From assembly GCA_900547755.1 (NCBI GenBank), contig URIC01000009.1:1-44464 (forward strand): a stretch of DNA of 44,464 nucleotides. The letters run 5' to 3'. Below the pieces are notes generated by a model. That model saw nothing but the letters and a program-made list of their open reading frames with translations. It did no database searches and was not told the DNA's origin. The DNA is from an uncultured Bacteroidales bacterium (GTDB lineage: Bacteria > Bacteroidota > Bacteroidia > Bacteroidales > Muribaculaceae). Each line of letters starts with the position of its first letter. Position 1 is the stretch's first letter. Made by a program: the position numbers and the translations under genes. Shown one piece after another: positions 24,412 to 33,345 of the stretch.

Positions 24412-25998
24412 TTAGTTAAGCATCACCTCTATGGGAGGAACGTCTCGGGTAATACCGTCAGGGCCTTTGGCCTTGATGTTGGAGATTATGAACCGCTTGC
24501 CGGGTTTAAGGCGTTTGAAGCTCTCTATCTGCCGGGCCGAAAAAGAGGCACCCGCGCTGTTCTCGGGAATAGCGTTGCCCATGGAGTCGAACACTATGGT
24601 CGAGAAGGAGACCACCTGATAGTTTATGTTCAGGATTCCGTCATCCAGTGAGGCGGCTATGCCGGGGGCGCTCATCAGCGCGGCTTTGGAAATGCGGCGC
24701 GGCGTACCCTTATAGTGTACCACATTGCCGCCGCTTTGGATTGGAATATATGCCAACGGGTCGGGCAGCTTGCGCACGCGGAAAGTCATGGAGCCGAGAT
24801 TGACGCTACGTCCCTCCAGCGTGGCGCTCACTGAAATCACGGCCTCCGAACCTACGGAAGAGGAACGGGCTGTCCATGTGTTGCCGTTACGCACCAGCGA
24901 GCCGTTGGAGATAGTGGCGTTGATGGAGCTCATGGGCACACCGGGAGCGGAGATGCTGATAGGGTTGTCTATACCCGCATACAGCACATTCATCATCGTG
25001 GGCGAGATGGTGGCCATAGGCTCTATGACCGTATACGTGGACTTGAAGGGGAACTTGCTCAACGTGCCGTCGTGCTTCGCCACTTCTATGTATCCGGAAT
25101 ATGTATGTTCGCCCAGGCCGCTCGCAGAGAAACGGTATTTGCCGTGAGGTATCTCGCGGCCGCCCACATATACACGGGGTCTGGAAGTGGAGTCCACCGC
25201 AGCCAGCACGATGTCGGCCTCATACTGTCCGCCGGACATCACCATTGTGGTATGGGGGATTACGTAGGCGCTCATCTCGTTGGCCATCACCACATCCGGC
25301 GGAATCTCGTCGCCATAATCTATGGAGTTTATTACCGAAGTGAAGGCCTCGCTCTCCACCTGACGCAGGTTGTTCTGCAAGTGCGTCAGGTAGGTGATTG
25401 CGGCTATCGTGGGCATATTCTCGAAGTTCGACTGTTCCCACGAGACCGCCGCTTCTATGCCGGGACGCTTCTGCACGCCGGTACTCAGCATATTGGCCAC
25501 AGCCTTCTTCTTCTCGGGGTCTGAAATCTGCGTGAGGATGAAAGAGCGATATGCGTCTATGTGCTCGCGCAGCTTCTTGCCGCGCTGGCTTATGGGGTCG
25601 AGCATGACCACGCTTGACGCTTCCAGGTCATCCTGATTCACCAGATTCATATAATCGGCCTTCGGGCCATCGGCCTGTCGGGCTATCATCACCTTCAGAT
25701 TCTCCAGCTCGTTGAAGAGCGTGTCGCTCTGGGCACGCACCTTGATGCCCTTCTCCATCCAGGGACCCACCACGTCGGGATTCTGACGGTAAAGGTCCTC
25801 GAGATACCGGTACTGGGCGCGGTTCTTCTCGCTCATGTCGCGGCTTGTACGCTGCAGGCCGGTCTGCACCTGGGCGAAACCGTTCAGAACGTCGCTGCTG
25901 ACATTGAGCGCCAGCATTGCCGTCAGGACGATATACATCAGGTTAATCATCCTCTGGCGGGGAGACATCCTTGCTACATTGTTGCTTCCTCCTGCCAT
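24412..25998 (-). CDS. porM: Type IX secretion motor protein PorM/GldM
   Basis: This is 528 residues from the ATG at 25998; the N-terminus MAGGSNNVARMSPRQRMINL is the family's. One membrane helix follows (about 20-36, YIVLTAMLALNVSSDVLNGF region), then a long periplasmic part containing helical and beta domains, as in known GldM/PorM structures. PorM and PorL form the inner-membrane motor that uses the proton gradient to power type IX transport, with PorM reaching to the PorK/N ring. The frame extends 12 codons upstream, but the family N-terminus fixes the start. It lies 7 nt after porL. Confidence 0.95.
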   Translation of the reverse strand: MAGGSNNVARMSPRQRMINLMYIVLTAMLALNVSSDVLNGFAQVQTGLQRTSRDMSEKNRAQYRYLEDLYRQNPDVVGPWMEKGIKVRAQSDTLFNELENLKVMIARQADGPKADYMNLVNQDDLEASSVVMLDPISQRGKKLREHIDAYRSFILTQISDPEKKKAVANMLSTGVQKRPGIEAAVSWEQSNFENMPTIAAITYLTHLQNNLRQVESEAFTSVINSIDYGDEIPPDVVMANEMSAYVIPHTTMVMSGGQYEADIVLAAVDSTSRPRVYVGGREIPHGKYRFSASGLGEHTYSGYIEVAKHDGTLSKFPFKSTYTVIEPMATISPTMMNVLYAGIDNPISISAPGVPMSSINATISNGSLVRNGNTWTARSSSVGSEAVISVSATLEGRSVNLGSMTFRVRKLPDPLAYIPIQSGGNVVHYKGTPRRISKAALMSAPGIAASLDDGILNINYQVVSFSTIVFDSMGNAIPENSAGASFSARQIESFKRLKPGKRFIISNIKAKGPDGITRDVPPIEVMLN

Positions 25999-26005
25999 GT
26001 CGGGA

Positions 26006-26986
26006 TTATGCTTTAGAGTCCGCCGGACCGGCAAACGGGTTTTCTACTGAGCCGCTCTGGGGCATCTGACCGCCTCCGCCCATCATGGGGTTGTACATAT
26101 TGATGGTCATGGCGGTTATCATCTTCTCATATACGGAATTGAGCTGCTTCATGTAGCGGGCCATCTTCTCCGTCTCCTCGCAGTAACGGGAACTTTCGTT
26201 GGCGCTCTTCTCGTACATGTCGCGTATATCTTTCAGTCCACGGTTCACACGGTCTATCGAGTCAAGCTGCGAGGCAATGCTCTTGAGCTGGATTTCGTAG
26301 ATGGTGTTCAGGCCGGAGACATTTCTGTTCAGCGCCTCCATCTGCTCCACGTATCCGCCTGAAGACTGCTGTATGTTCTCGCTGTTCTCCGTTATGGCCG
26401 AATAGGAACGCAGCAGAGTGGTGGAGACAGTGTTAAGCTGCTCGGTGGTGGCGCGCAATGCCTGCATCTGGTCGGCTATGCCTGAGATGGAGTCCAGATA
26501 ATTCCTGGTGGCGGAGGTAAGTTCAGCCATCTGGGAAAGCTGGTCGGAGGCGGCGGCGAGTTTACCTATGCTTTCGCGCAGCGAGACGGTATCCTCCTCG
26601 CTCAGCGCCATTCCGGCCGTGATGTCCCGTTGCGGTGCCTGGACACCCTCATAAGGCTGCGCGTATTCAGGGCGCACGGCCACACCGGTACCGTTCTCGA
26701 AGTCCGGACGGTCCTCGGCGTCATGACTGTCCAGGACGGGGAACACCTCTTCCCAGGCATAGTCCTTGGGGGGACGGTCGAAAGCCGTGAGTACGAACAT
26801 CGCAATCTCGGTACCCATACCTATGCAGAGCAACGTGCTGCCGCCGGGCAGGTGAAGTATTTTGAAGAGCGCGCCCCATATAACGATGGCGGCGCCTATG
26901 GAGTAGGCGAAGTTAAAGAACCGCTGTCCTTTCGCGCCATGCAGGAAGCGTTCTATGAAATTGCCGAATTTTCTGATTTTTCCCAT
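26006..26986 (-). CDS. porL: Type IX secretion motor protein PorL/GldL
   Basis: This is 326 residues. Two adjacent membrane helices at about residues 25-44 and 51-70 include the charged Glu60 in the second helix (IGMGTEIAMFVLTAF). A conserved intramembrane glutamate is known in this family to be needed for proton-driven motion. The remainder is a long cytoplasmic coiled-coil-rich tail (about 115-300) ending in a Pro/Met/Gly-rich segment. The pair porL-porM forms the motor. The gap to porK upstream is 41 nt. Confidence 0.94.
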   Translation of the reverse strand: MGKIRKFGNFIERFLHGAKGQRFFNFAYSIGAAIVIWGALFKILHLPGGSTLLCIGMGTEIAMFVLTAFDRPPKDYAWEEVFPVLDSHDAEDRPDFENGTGVAVRPEYAQPYEGVQAPQRDITAGMALSEEDTVSLRESIGKLAAASDQLSQMAELTSATRNYLDSISGIADQMQALRATTEQLNTVSTTLLRSYSAITENSENIQQSSGGYVEQMEALNRNVSGLNTIYEIQLKSIASQLDSIDRVNRGLKDIRDMYEKSANESSRYCEETEKMARYMKQLNSVYEKMITAMTINMYNPMMGGGGQMPQSGSVENPFAGPADSKA

Positions 26987-27027
26987 GTTGGAGTTGCTTC
27001 TTAGGGTTGAGGTGTATGTGTAAGTGG

Positions 27028-28518
27028 TTATTTACGGTTTTTGTTCTTGGTACCACGGGCGAATCCCACCTGTGAACGGACGTTACGGAATCCTATATAG
27101 GAGCGCTGCTCGTTCTGGTACTCCCACTGGCGGAGGTCGGAACGCAGATTGTGGGCCACATCCTTCCAGGAACCGCCGCGCACTATCTTGCGCTTCATCT
27201 TATAGGGGTCCTCTATGGCGGCGTCATAGCGGTATTCGGGATTCATGTCCGAGGTCATCTTGTTTATGGACTCGGTGTATGCCGTGGAGGTCCATTCGCT
27301 CACGTTGCCGGCCATGTCGAAGAGGCCGAAATCGTTGGGGGCATAGGTGCCGACACGTGCGGTGATAAGATGGCCGTCGCGGATAAAATCTCCCTCCAGG
27401 GGCTTGAAGTTGGCATAGAAACAGCCTCGCTCGTCCATAGGAAGCATCTCCTCCCAGGGGTAAGAGCTCTCGGAGTTGCCGGCGCGGGCCGCAAATTCCC
27501 ATTCAGCCTCGGTGGGGAGGCGGTAAGGCTCCACATATACGCCCTCGCGGCCCAGAGAGCGGCGCAGGAAGTCGGTACGCCAGTTGGAGAAGGCGTTGGC
27601 CTGGTCCCAGCTCACGCCCACCACCGGATAATCGTTGTATCCGGCGTGGGAGAAGTACATACGGGTATAAGGCTCGTTGTATGCGTTCTCGAAGTCGTTT
27701 ATCCAACAGGTGGTGTCCGGATAGACATTCACTATATAGGTGTTCAGGAAGTCATATTCGCCGGTCAGAGGACGTGTCACGGTCTCACGCACTATGCGGC
27801 CCTCGTCATCGAAATAGGCGGTATCCTTGCTGATGGTGGGCAGCTCGGTGCTTACGGCATGGTCGGTGTTATAGTCGCGGCGCGTGGGGTCCAGGCGGTT
27901 ACGGCGCTGGGCGGCTGCGGTGTGGTTGTATATCTCGTAACGATAGTTGAGCTGGGTGGGGTCAAGTTCGCGACGTCCGGTAATGGGATTGGTGCGGTAC
28001 ACACTCTCTATGGCGCGCTGCTCGTCCTCGTTGGCGTTGCGCCAGGGTATGGACTTGTTCCAGTTGAGGTAGGGCTTGACGGGATTTCCCTCCTTGTCCT
28101 CCTCTATCTTGAACTCCTCGTTGCCGCCGTAAGCGGGGTCCGCCAGGCGCTCGCGGATAATGGAATCGCGTACCCAGAACACAAACTGCTTGTACTTGCT
28201 GTTTGTGACCTCCGTCTCGTCCATCCAGAAGGCATCGACGCTCACCCCCCTGGGGTCGGCCTTGATGCCCCACACGCTGTCATCCTTCGCAGGACCCATT
28301 TTCCAGGCCCCTCGGTCCACGAGCACCATGCCGTAAGGCGTGGGCTCGGTATACACGGCGCCGCCCACTCCGGTCACCTCGCCGCCCGCCGAGCTGCCTC
28401 GCGTGGCCATGCAGGATGACAGGGCTATCGCCCCCAGAGTCATACCTCCCAACAACAATGTGAGGTTCTTGCTGCCTGTGGGGAGACTGCGCAGATATGT
28501 CTTCAGTGTCTGTTTCAT
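27028..28518 (-). CDS. porK: Type IX secretion ring lipoprotein PorK/GldK
   Basis: This is 496 residues, with a lipoprotein signal and lipidation Cys36 (GAIALSSC). The body is a formylglycine-generating-enzyme-like (SUMF1) fold: MVLVDRGAWKMGP, FWMDETEVTNSKYKQFVFW, YPVVGVSWDQANAFSNWR, RLPTEAEWEFAARAG, then DMAGNVSEWT and VRGGSWKD near the end. In PorK/GldK this fold has become structural; it forms the outer-membrane-associated ring with PorN. It sits between porP and porL. Confidence 0.95.
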   Translation of the reverse strand: MKQTLKTYLRSLPTGSKNLTLLLGGMTLGAIALSSCMATRGSSAGGEVTGVGGAVYTEPTPYGMVLVDRGAWKMGPAKDDSVWGIKADPRGVSVDAFWMDETEVTNSKYKQFVFWVRDSIIRERLADPAYGGNEEFKIEEDKEGNPVKPYLNWNKSIPWRNANEDEQRAIESVYRTNPITGRRELDPTQLNYRYEIYNHTAAAQRRNRLDPTRRDYNTDHAVSTELPTISKDTAYFDDEGRIVRETVTRPLTGEYDFLNTYIVNVYPDTTCWINDFENAYNEPYTRMYFSHAGYNDYPVVGVSWDQANAFSNWRTDFLRRSLGREGVYVEPYRLPTEAEWEFAARAGNSESSYPWEEMLPMDERGCFYANFKPLEGDFIRDGHLITARVGTYAPNDFGLFDMAGNVSEWTSTAYTESINKMTSDMNPEYRYDAAIEDPYKMKRKIVRGGSWKDVAHNLRSDLRQWEYQNEQRSYIGFRNVRSQVGFARGTKNKNRK

Positions 28519-28566
28519 ATTTTTTAGCGTGTGTTTGCTTGTATATCCATTTTGTGCCGCATACCT

Positions 28567-29574
28567 TTACATCAGGCGTATGGAGCGGTGTCTGTTCTTG
28601 TTTTTCTGCGAGAAGTCCAGCTTCAGCGAGTATCCGGCCACTATCTCATGACTGCCGGAGGAGGCCTTGGCTATGGCCGAGAGCGGATATTCGTAGCTGT
28701 AACCCAGGTAGAAATTCTTGAACTCGGCGCCCAGACTCACATTTATGCCGGACTTCCATCGGTATCCCACCCCGAAACTGAACATACGGTTATATCTCGC
28801 ACGCATGTCTACCTGGCCGGTGAAGTCGGTAAGGTCGGTGACCACTATCAGGGAGGGCTGCAATTCAAATAACGTATTTTTTAGCGGAATATTGCTGCCG
28901 GCGGTAAAATATAAGGTCCTGTCTATCGGGACTTCATACTCCTGGCTTTCGGAGTTCTCGCTTCCCTCCAGGCTCATCCTGATGGTGGGAGCCAACAGAT
29001 GGCGGCCCGATACACCCACATAGAACTTAGGGTGATTGAACATGAGGCCGGCGGCCAGGTCGAAGGCGTTGCCGGATATGTCCTGGGTAGGGATAGCCTC
29101 GTCGCTCTCGTGGTAGTCGTCCCCGTCAGGCAGCTTGACCTCGCTTCCCTTGAAAGCCGAGCTATAGTAAGACCCTTGCACACCTATGCTCAGTTCACCC
29201 TTGAAGAGTCTAATCTTGTAGGATGCCTGGATGCCCAGGTCAAGATTGGAGAAGAGACCGATACCCTCCTGCGACACCGCCGCTCCCACGCCTATGCGCC
29301 GTTTGCCTATCTTGACAGGCATATCCGCAGTTCCGGTAAAAGACTTCGGGGCATTGTCTATACCTATCCACTGCAGGCGGGCGCCGCCGCGTATGCGCAG
29401 ATAGTCCGAATTGCCAGTGGCTCCCGGATTGTAAAGGGTGGGCATCTGGTAATAATGCGAGAACAGAGGGTCCGCGTTCTGAGCGCGGGCGCTTCCGCAC
29501 GACGTAGCCATGCAGACCAGGCACATCAATATGTGAATCAGCTTTTTCAAATTAAATGTAAAAGAGGTTGCCAC
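28567..29574 (-). CDS. porP: Type IX secretion outer-membrane protein PorP/SprF family
   Basis: This is 335 residues: a signal peptide to about residue 31, then a beta-barrel that opens with ADPLFSHYYQMPTLYNPGATG, the signature of PorP/SprF proteins. Later strands include IGVGAAVSQEGIGLFSN, FDLAAGLMFNHPKFYVGVSGRHLLAP and the C-terminal SAIAKASSGSHEIVAGYSLKLDF. In Porphyromonas PorP joins the PorK/N complex at the outer membrane. It lies 9 nt after porT and 48 nt before porK. Confidence 0.92.
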   Translation of the reverse strand: MATSFTFNLKKLIHILMCLVCMATSCGSARAQNADPLFSHYYQMPTLYNPGATGNSDYLRIRGGARLQWIGIDNAPKSFTGTADMPVKIGKRRIGVGAAVSQEGIGLFSNLDLGIQASYKIRLFKGELSIGVQGSYYSSAFKGSEVKLPDGDDYHESDEAIPTQDISGNAFDLAAGLMFNHPKFYVGVSGRHLLAPTIRMSLEGSENSESQEYEVPIDRTLYFTAGSNIPLKNTLFELQPSLIVVTDLTDFTGQVDMRARYNRMFSFGVGYRWKSGINVSLGAEFKNFYLGYSYEYPLSAIAKASSGSHEIVAGYSLKLDFSQKNKNRHRSIRLM

Positions 29575-29583
29575 CGGTCGGGG

Positions 29584-30297
29584 TTATTCGAAATAGAATG
29601 TCAGGACCACCATATTGTTCTTCACTTTGCTCAAGGACTCGGTCATCTTCATCATCGAGGGGTCGTCCGCCAAGTCTGGACGGTCATGCCTCAGCACATC
29701 GGTAAGACCGAAACAGAACTTTATTTCCGGGTTCAGCTTGAAGAAGGGGAGATAGAAGTCGCAGCCCATGCCTATTGTGAGGTAGGCGTCCGTGCTCTTG
29801 AACTGCAGGAAGTCGCTGCGCTTCTTGCTCACATCCAGGGTGCCCATCACACCGCAGGTCACGTAAGGGCGCACATTCTTGTAGCGCTCGCCGGAAATCT
29901 TGAGGTCCAGCGGCAGCACCACGTAAGCGCTCTTCACGTCCTGCTTCTCCACCGCCTCGGAAATATTCTCGCGGAAATGCACCGTCTTGTTGCCGAAATA
30001 CATACCGGGGCTGAGGCGCAGGTTGAAATGCTTGTGCAGACGCAGGTCGGCCAGCACATTCACACAGAAGCCGGGGCTGTAAGAGGGCACCTCGGCATAC
30101 CAGTTCTCACCCTCGGGAGTGGTGTACCCGTTGTGGGTAAACTTAAGGTCCTGAAAGTGCATACCCACGGAGAAACCCAAGTGCCACCTCTTCTGGTCGG
30201 CATACAGGCGGTTACCCACGAAGTCGTTGCGCTGCGCCGACACCGAAAAAGCGCAAAGGCACAGCAGCAACGCAGTAAATATACGCCTGAATGTCAT
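29584..30297 (-). CDS. porT: PorT-like outer-membrane protein of type IX secretion
   Basis: This is 237 residues from the ATG at 30297, with a signal peptide (MTFRRIFTALLLCLCAFSVSAQ). The mature protein is a small 8-stranded-type barrel: HLGFSVGMHFQDLKF, VNVLADLRLHKHFNLRLSPGMYFG, YVVLPLDLKISGER, VRPYVTCGVMG, and the terminal VVLTFYFE. This pattern fits PorT/SprT, required for type IX secretion. The frame reaches 30435, but the signal peptide sets the start. It is first in the por operon. A generic PF13568-like barrel is the alternative, but its neighbours support PorT. Confidence 0.78.
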   Translation of the reverse strand: MTFRRIFTALLLCLCAFSVSAQRNDFVGNRLYADQKRWHLGFSVGMHFQDLKFTHNGYTTPEGENWYAEVPSYSPGFCVNVLADLRLHKHFNLRLSPGMYFGNKTVHFRENISEAVEKQDVKSAYVVLPLDLKISGERYKNVRPYVTCGVMGTLDVSKKRSDFLQFKSTDAYLTIGMGCDFYLPFFKLNPEIKFCFGLTDVLRHDRPDLADDPSMMKMTESLSKVKNNMVVLTFYFE

Positions 30298-30506
30298 CCG
30301 GCGCCAATAAGCCGGAAATCCGCATTGCAGATTGATATGTGAAGGCTCTGGAAGTCTCATCACTAAAATAACGCCCCCGCCTCTCAAATATTGTATATCA
30401 GACCGAGATAGCCGGGTACTGCAAATGCAGGTCACCTGCCAATCCCACCTACCACCTCTGTACTTTGCCCCCGAATCTTCCGGGATTGACCTATCGCACT
30501 TTTATA

Positions 30507-30538
30507 TTTCGCAGATTGAGAATTTTGTTGTATTTTTG
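30507..30538 (+). promoter_or_regulatory. Promoter for dgt, nearly leaderless
   Basis: TTTC (30507-30510), 20 nt, TATTTTTG (30531-30538): perfect -7 box and 3-of-4 -33 box. The ATG of dgt is at 30547, 8 nt after the box, so the leader would be only a few nucleotides. Confidence 0.7.
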
Positions 30539-30546
30539 CAAGGTAT

Positions 30547-31920
30547 ATGGACAATAAAGTTTCTGAGAAGAACGTCACTCCTCATGCCATGCGCTGGGAG
30601 CGACTTATTTCAAGCAAGCGCCTGGGTCTCGAGGAGTACCACGACCCGGAGAGCAGGTCCCGCTCGGATTTCCAACGGGACTATGACCGTATGATTTTCT
30701 CCTCACCCTTCCGCCGCCTGCAGAACAAGACCCAGGTATTCCCCTTGCCAGGGCACATATTTGTACATAACCGCCTTACCCACAGCCTTGAAGTAAGCTC
30801 GGTGGGGCGCAGTATGGCCAATTCCGTAGCCGACTCGCTGCGACATAAATACAAGGAGGAAGAGTGGTCCTCGCTGTTCCACCACCTGGGGGACATAACG
30901 GCCACGGCGTGCCTGTGCCACGATATGGGCAATCCCCCCTTCGGCCATTCGGGAGAGAAAGCCATCTCCACCTTCTTCAGCGAAAGGGAGGGGCGCGGGC
31001 TTCGCGATATGCTGAGCGCCTCCGAGTGGAGCGACTTCACCCATTTCGAGGGCAACGCCAACTCGCTGCGCCTGCTCACCCACCAGTTCGCAGGACGCAG
31101 GCCGGGCGGCTTCGCCATGACCTACTCGGCACTTGCCTCCATAGTCAAATATCCGTACAATTCGCTTCAGGCCGGCCCCGGCGGCAAGTTCGGTTTCTTC
31201 ACCTCGGAGCAGGACACTTACCGCAAGATAGCGAATGAATTGGGTATTCCGGCACTGGATGCCGAAGCCACACGCTTCATGCGCCATCCGTTAGTGTTCA
31301 TCGTGGAGGCTGCCGACGACATCTGCTATCAGATAATGGACATAGAGGATGCGCACAAACTGAAAATCCTGAATCACGCGGATACCCTGGAACTGCTTAT
31401 GGGGTTTGTGTCCCAGGACCGCGCGCCACGCGTACATGCCACTCTGAGCCGTGTCACCGACCCCAACGAACAGGTGGCCTATCTGCGCTCCAACGCCATA
31501 GGTGTCCTCACCGAGGGATGCGCCCACACCTTTCTGGAGAATGAACGAGACATACTGCGAGGGGAACTGAAAGGTTCGCTGCTTTCCAATCTGCGCGACA
31601 GGCACGTGGCTCACGCTTACGCGGAGTGTTCCAAGGCGGCATACGCCTACATATACGCAGCCCCGGAAGTAGTGGAAGTGGAACTGGCCGGACACCGGAT
31701 AATCAATTACCTGCTGCTGAGGCTCATAGAGGCGGTGACACGTCCGGATGACTACGCTTCCCGACTCCTGTTGCACAAGGTGCCCTCGCAGTATGACACC
31801 AAAGCGCTTACCGCCTACGGGCGCATACAGAGCGTGCTGGACCATGTCAGCGCCATGACCGACGTGTACGCCCTTGACCTTTTCCGCAAACTCAACGGCT
31901 CCAGCCTTCCCGCCGTTTAA
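30547..31920 (+). CDS. dgt: dGTP triphosphohydrolase (HD superfamily)
   Basis: This is 457 residues. The HD-domain metal ligands are visible: VHNRLTHSLEVS with His79, and ATACLCHDMGNPPFGHSGE with H125-D126. Further family motifs are DYDRMIFSSPFRRLQNKTQV at 46-65, HFEGNANSLRLLT, and VEAADDICYQIMDIEDAHK. dGTPases split dGTP into deoxyguanosine and triphosphate, controlling dNTP pools and mutation. The gene is divergent from porT, and its predicted transcript starts just before the ATG. It is followed 16 nt later by the TPM-domain gene. Confidence 0.95.
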   Translation: MDNKVSEKNVTPHAMRWERLISSKRLGLEEYHDPESRSRSDFQRDYDRMIFSSPFRRLQNKTQVFPLPGHIFVHNRLTHSLEVSSVGRSMANSVADSLRHKYKEEEWSSLFHHLGDITATACLCHDMGNPPFGHSGEKAISTFFSEREGRGLRDMLSASEWSDFTHFEGNANSLRLLTHQFAGRRPGGFAMTYSALASIVKYPYNSLQAGPGGKFGFFTSEQDTYRKIANELGIPALDAEATRFMRHPLVFIVEAADDICYQIMDIEDAHKLKILNHADTLELLMGFVSQDRAPRVHATLSRVTDPNEQVAYLRSNAIGVLTEGCAHTFLENERDILRGELKGSLLSNLRDRHVAHAYAECSKAAYAYIYAAPEVVEVELAGHRIINYLLLRLIEAVTRPDDYASRLLLHKVPSQYDTKALTAYGRIQSVLDHVSAMTDVYALDLFRKLNGSSLPAV

Positions 31921-31935
31921 AACAGACTCTTGAAC

Positions 31936-33189
31936 ATGAAAAGATACCTGACTGCTGTCTTATTCGCGGTCCTATCCATAGCTATGGCCATGGCCGACGC
32001 CGTGAAAATCTACACACCGTCCGACGTGCCCAATGTGCAGAAAGAGGACCGGACCAAGTTTGTAAGCGACCCGGCGCACTTCATGAGCGAGCAAGCACGG
32101 AACGCCGTCGACCGGAGGCTCTGCGAGCTGCGGGACAGCACCACGGCCGAAGTGGCGGTGGTAATACTGCCAAGTATAGGCGACGCCGACATATTCGAAT
32201 TCGCCCAAAGCCTTGCCTCCAAATGGGGCATAGGCAAAAAAGACAAGGACAACGGCATGCTCGTGCTATTCGACATGGACCGGCACCTGGTGCGCGTACA
32301 CCCCGGTCAGGGGCTGGAAGGGATTTTTACCGATGTGGCCTGCCGCCGCCTCATCGAAGAGACCATTATCCCGCCGCTTAAAACCGGAGATATTAACGAT
32401 GCCGTGTCTGACCTCTCGGACAAACTGTACCAGGTAATGACCGACCCGGAGGCCGCCGAGGAAATACAGTCGCCCCAAAGCGACACATCCGGTGCCGGAG
32501 ACTTCAACATCTGGTACCTGCTGCTCATTCCAATATTTGTCACTATATGGATGTATGCGGGAATCATAAGGCTTTTCTGGAATCTGCGTCGCAAGTCGGA
32601 CTACGAGAAAGCCCGAGAACTGCACGACGGCACCTCCACAGTGATGAATGTTGTCCTGTGCGTTCTATCTTTGGGACTCTGCATCCCCTGCGTACTGCTC
32701 CGGAGCTGGGCCGCCCGTCACTACCGCAACAAGCCGCGCAAATGCGACGTCTGCGGCACACGCATGAACAAACTCTCTGAAGACGAAGACAATATGTACC
32801 TGTCCGAGGCACAGGACACCGAGGAGAAAATAAACTCCGTGGACTACGATGTATGGATGTGTCCGAAATGCGCGGCAACCGAGATTTTCCCCTTCCCGAT
32901 ACTTAACACATCGTTCAGCGAGTGCCCCTTCTGCCACACCAAGGCCATGCACATGCTCTACAACACTGTCCAGCGTCCGGCCACGGCGACACGCAAGGGC
33001 CTCGGAGTCAGGGTGTACGAATGTCGCCACTGCGGCAAGCGGCAGAATGTGCCGTACGAGATACCGATAGCCGCCACCGCCCCCATAATAATAGGGGGAA
33101 TGGGCGGACACGGCGGTGGAGGAGGCTCCATTGGAGGTGGCTTCGGCGGCGGTTCCTTCGGCGGAGGAGGAGCCACCGGCAGCTGGTAA
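31936..33189 (+). CDS. TPM-domain membrane protein with zinc ribbons and Gly-rich tail
   Basis: This is 417 residues: signal peptide (to about 22); TPM domain (about 36-165, VSDPAHFMSEQARNAVDRRL ... HPGQGLEG); a membrane helix at about 192-214 and a second at 236-258; four CxxC pairs at C270/C273, C309/C312, C330/C333 and C363/C366, likely two zinc ribbons; and a Gly-rich end (GGGFGGGSFGGGG). TPM proteins lie in the envelope, and their role (photosystem assembly in plants, unknown in gut bacteria) is uncertain. The start uses ATG at 31936, not the in-frame TTG at 31930. It is co-oriented with dgt and ends before the repeat at 33331. Confidence 0.85.
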   Translation: MKRYLTAVLFAVLSIAMAMADAVKIYTPSDVPNVQKEDRTKFVSDPAHFMSEQARNAVDRRLCELRDSTTAEVAVVILPSIGDADIFEFAQSLASKWGIGKKDKDNGMLVLFDMDRHLVRVHPGQGLEGIFTDVACRRLIEETIIPPLKTGDINDAVSDLSDKLYQVMTDPEAAEEIQSPQSDTSGAGDFNIWYLLLIPIFVTIWMYAGIIRLFWNLRRKSDYEKARELHDGTSTVMNVVLCVLSLGLCIPCVLLRSWAARHYRNKPRKCDVCGTRMNKLSEDEDNMYLSEAQDTEEKINSVDYDVWMCPKCAATEIFPFPILNTSFSECPFCHTKAMHMLYNTVQRPATATRKGLGVRVYECRHCGKRQNVPYEIPIAATAPIIIGGMGGHGGGGGSIGGGFGGGSFGGGGATGSW

Positions 33190-33330
33190 CCCTATATCCA
33201 TTGTTTTATGACGAAAAAAGTGGCAGGAAACACACAGCCGGTAAAATGCCGCTGAATCCGCGTTCCCCAAACGGGCCAAGGGACCGCAAGGCTATACCTA
33301 TCGGTCAGTTCTATCCCGCATCTGCGTCAG

Positions 33331-33345
33331 TAGAGGCTGTTTAAA
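33331..33345 (+). repeat. Direct repeat, left boundary of the receptor/regulator module
   Basis: TAGAGGCTGTTTAAA, 15 nt, identical to 36362-36376 and in the same orientation, 3031 nt apart. The TAA stop of the outer-membrane protein (complement of 33341-33343) lies inside it. It equals the left arm of the terminator-like hairpin seen at 6953 and 42104, without the right arm. The 141 nt between 33190 and here show no other feature. Confidence 0.65.

Noticed and set aside
27151..30342. Long plus-strand frames (27151-28419 and 28999-30342) opposite porK and porP/porT
   Set aside because: They are compositional shadows of verified type IX secretion genes; the products show His/Val/Gly-rich nonsense without domains, and no plus-strand promoter is present.
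30381..30392. Possible minus-strand -7 box (AATATTTG) for the por operon
   Set aside because: It differs from TAnnTTTG at the first base and has no TTTG at 19-21 nt. The operon's promoter could not be placed.
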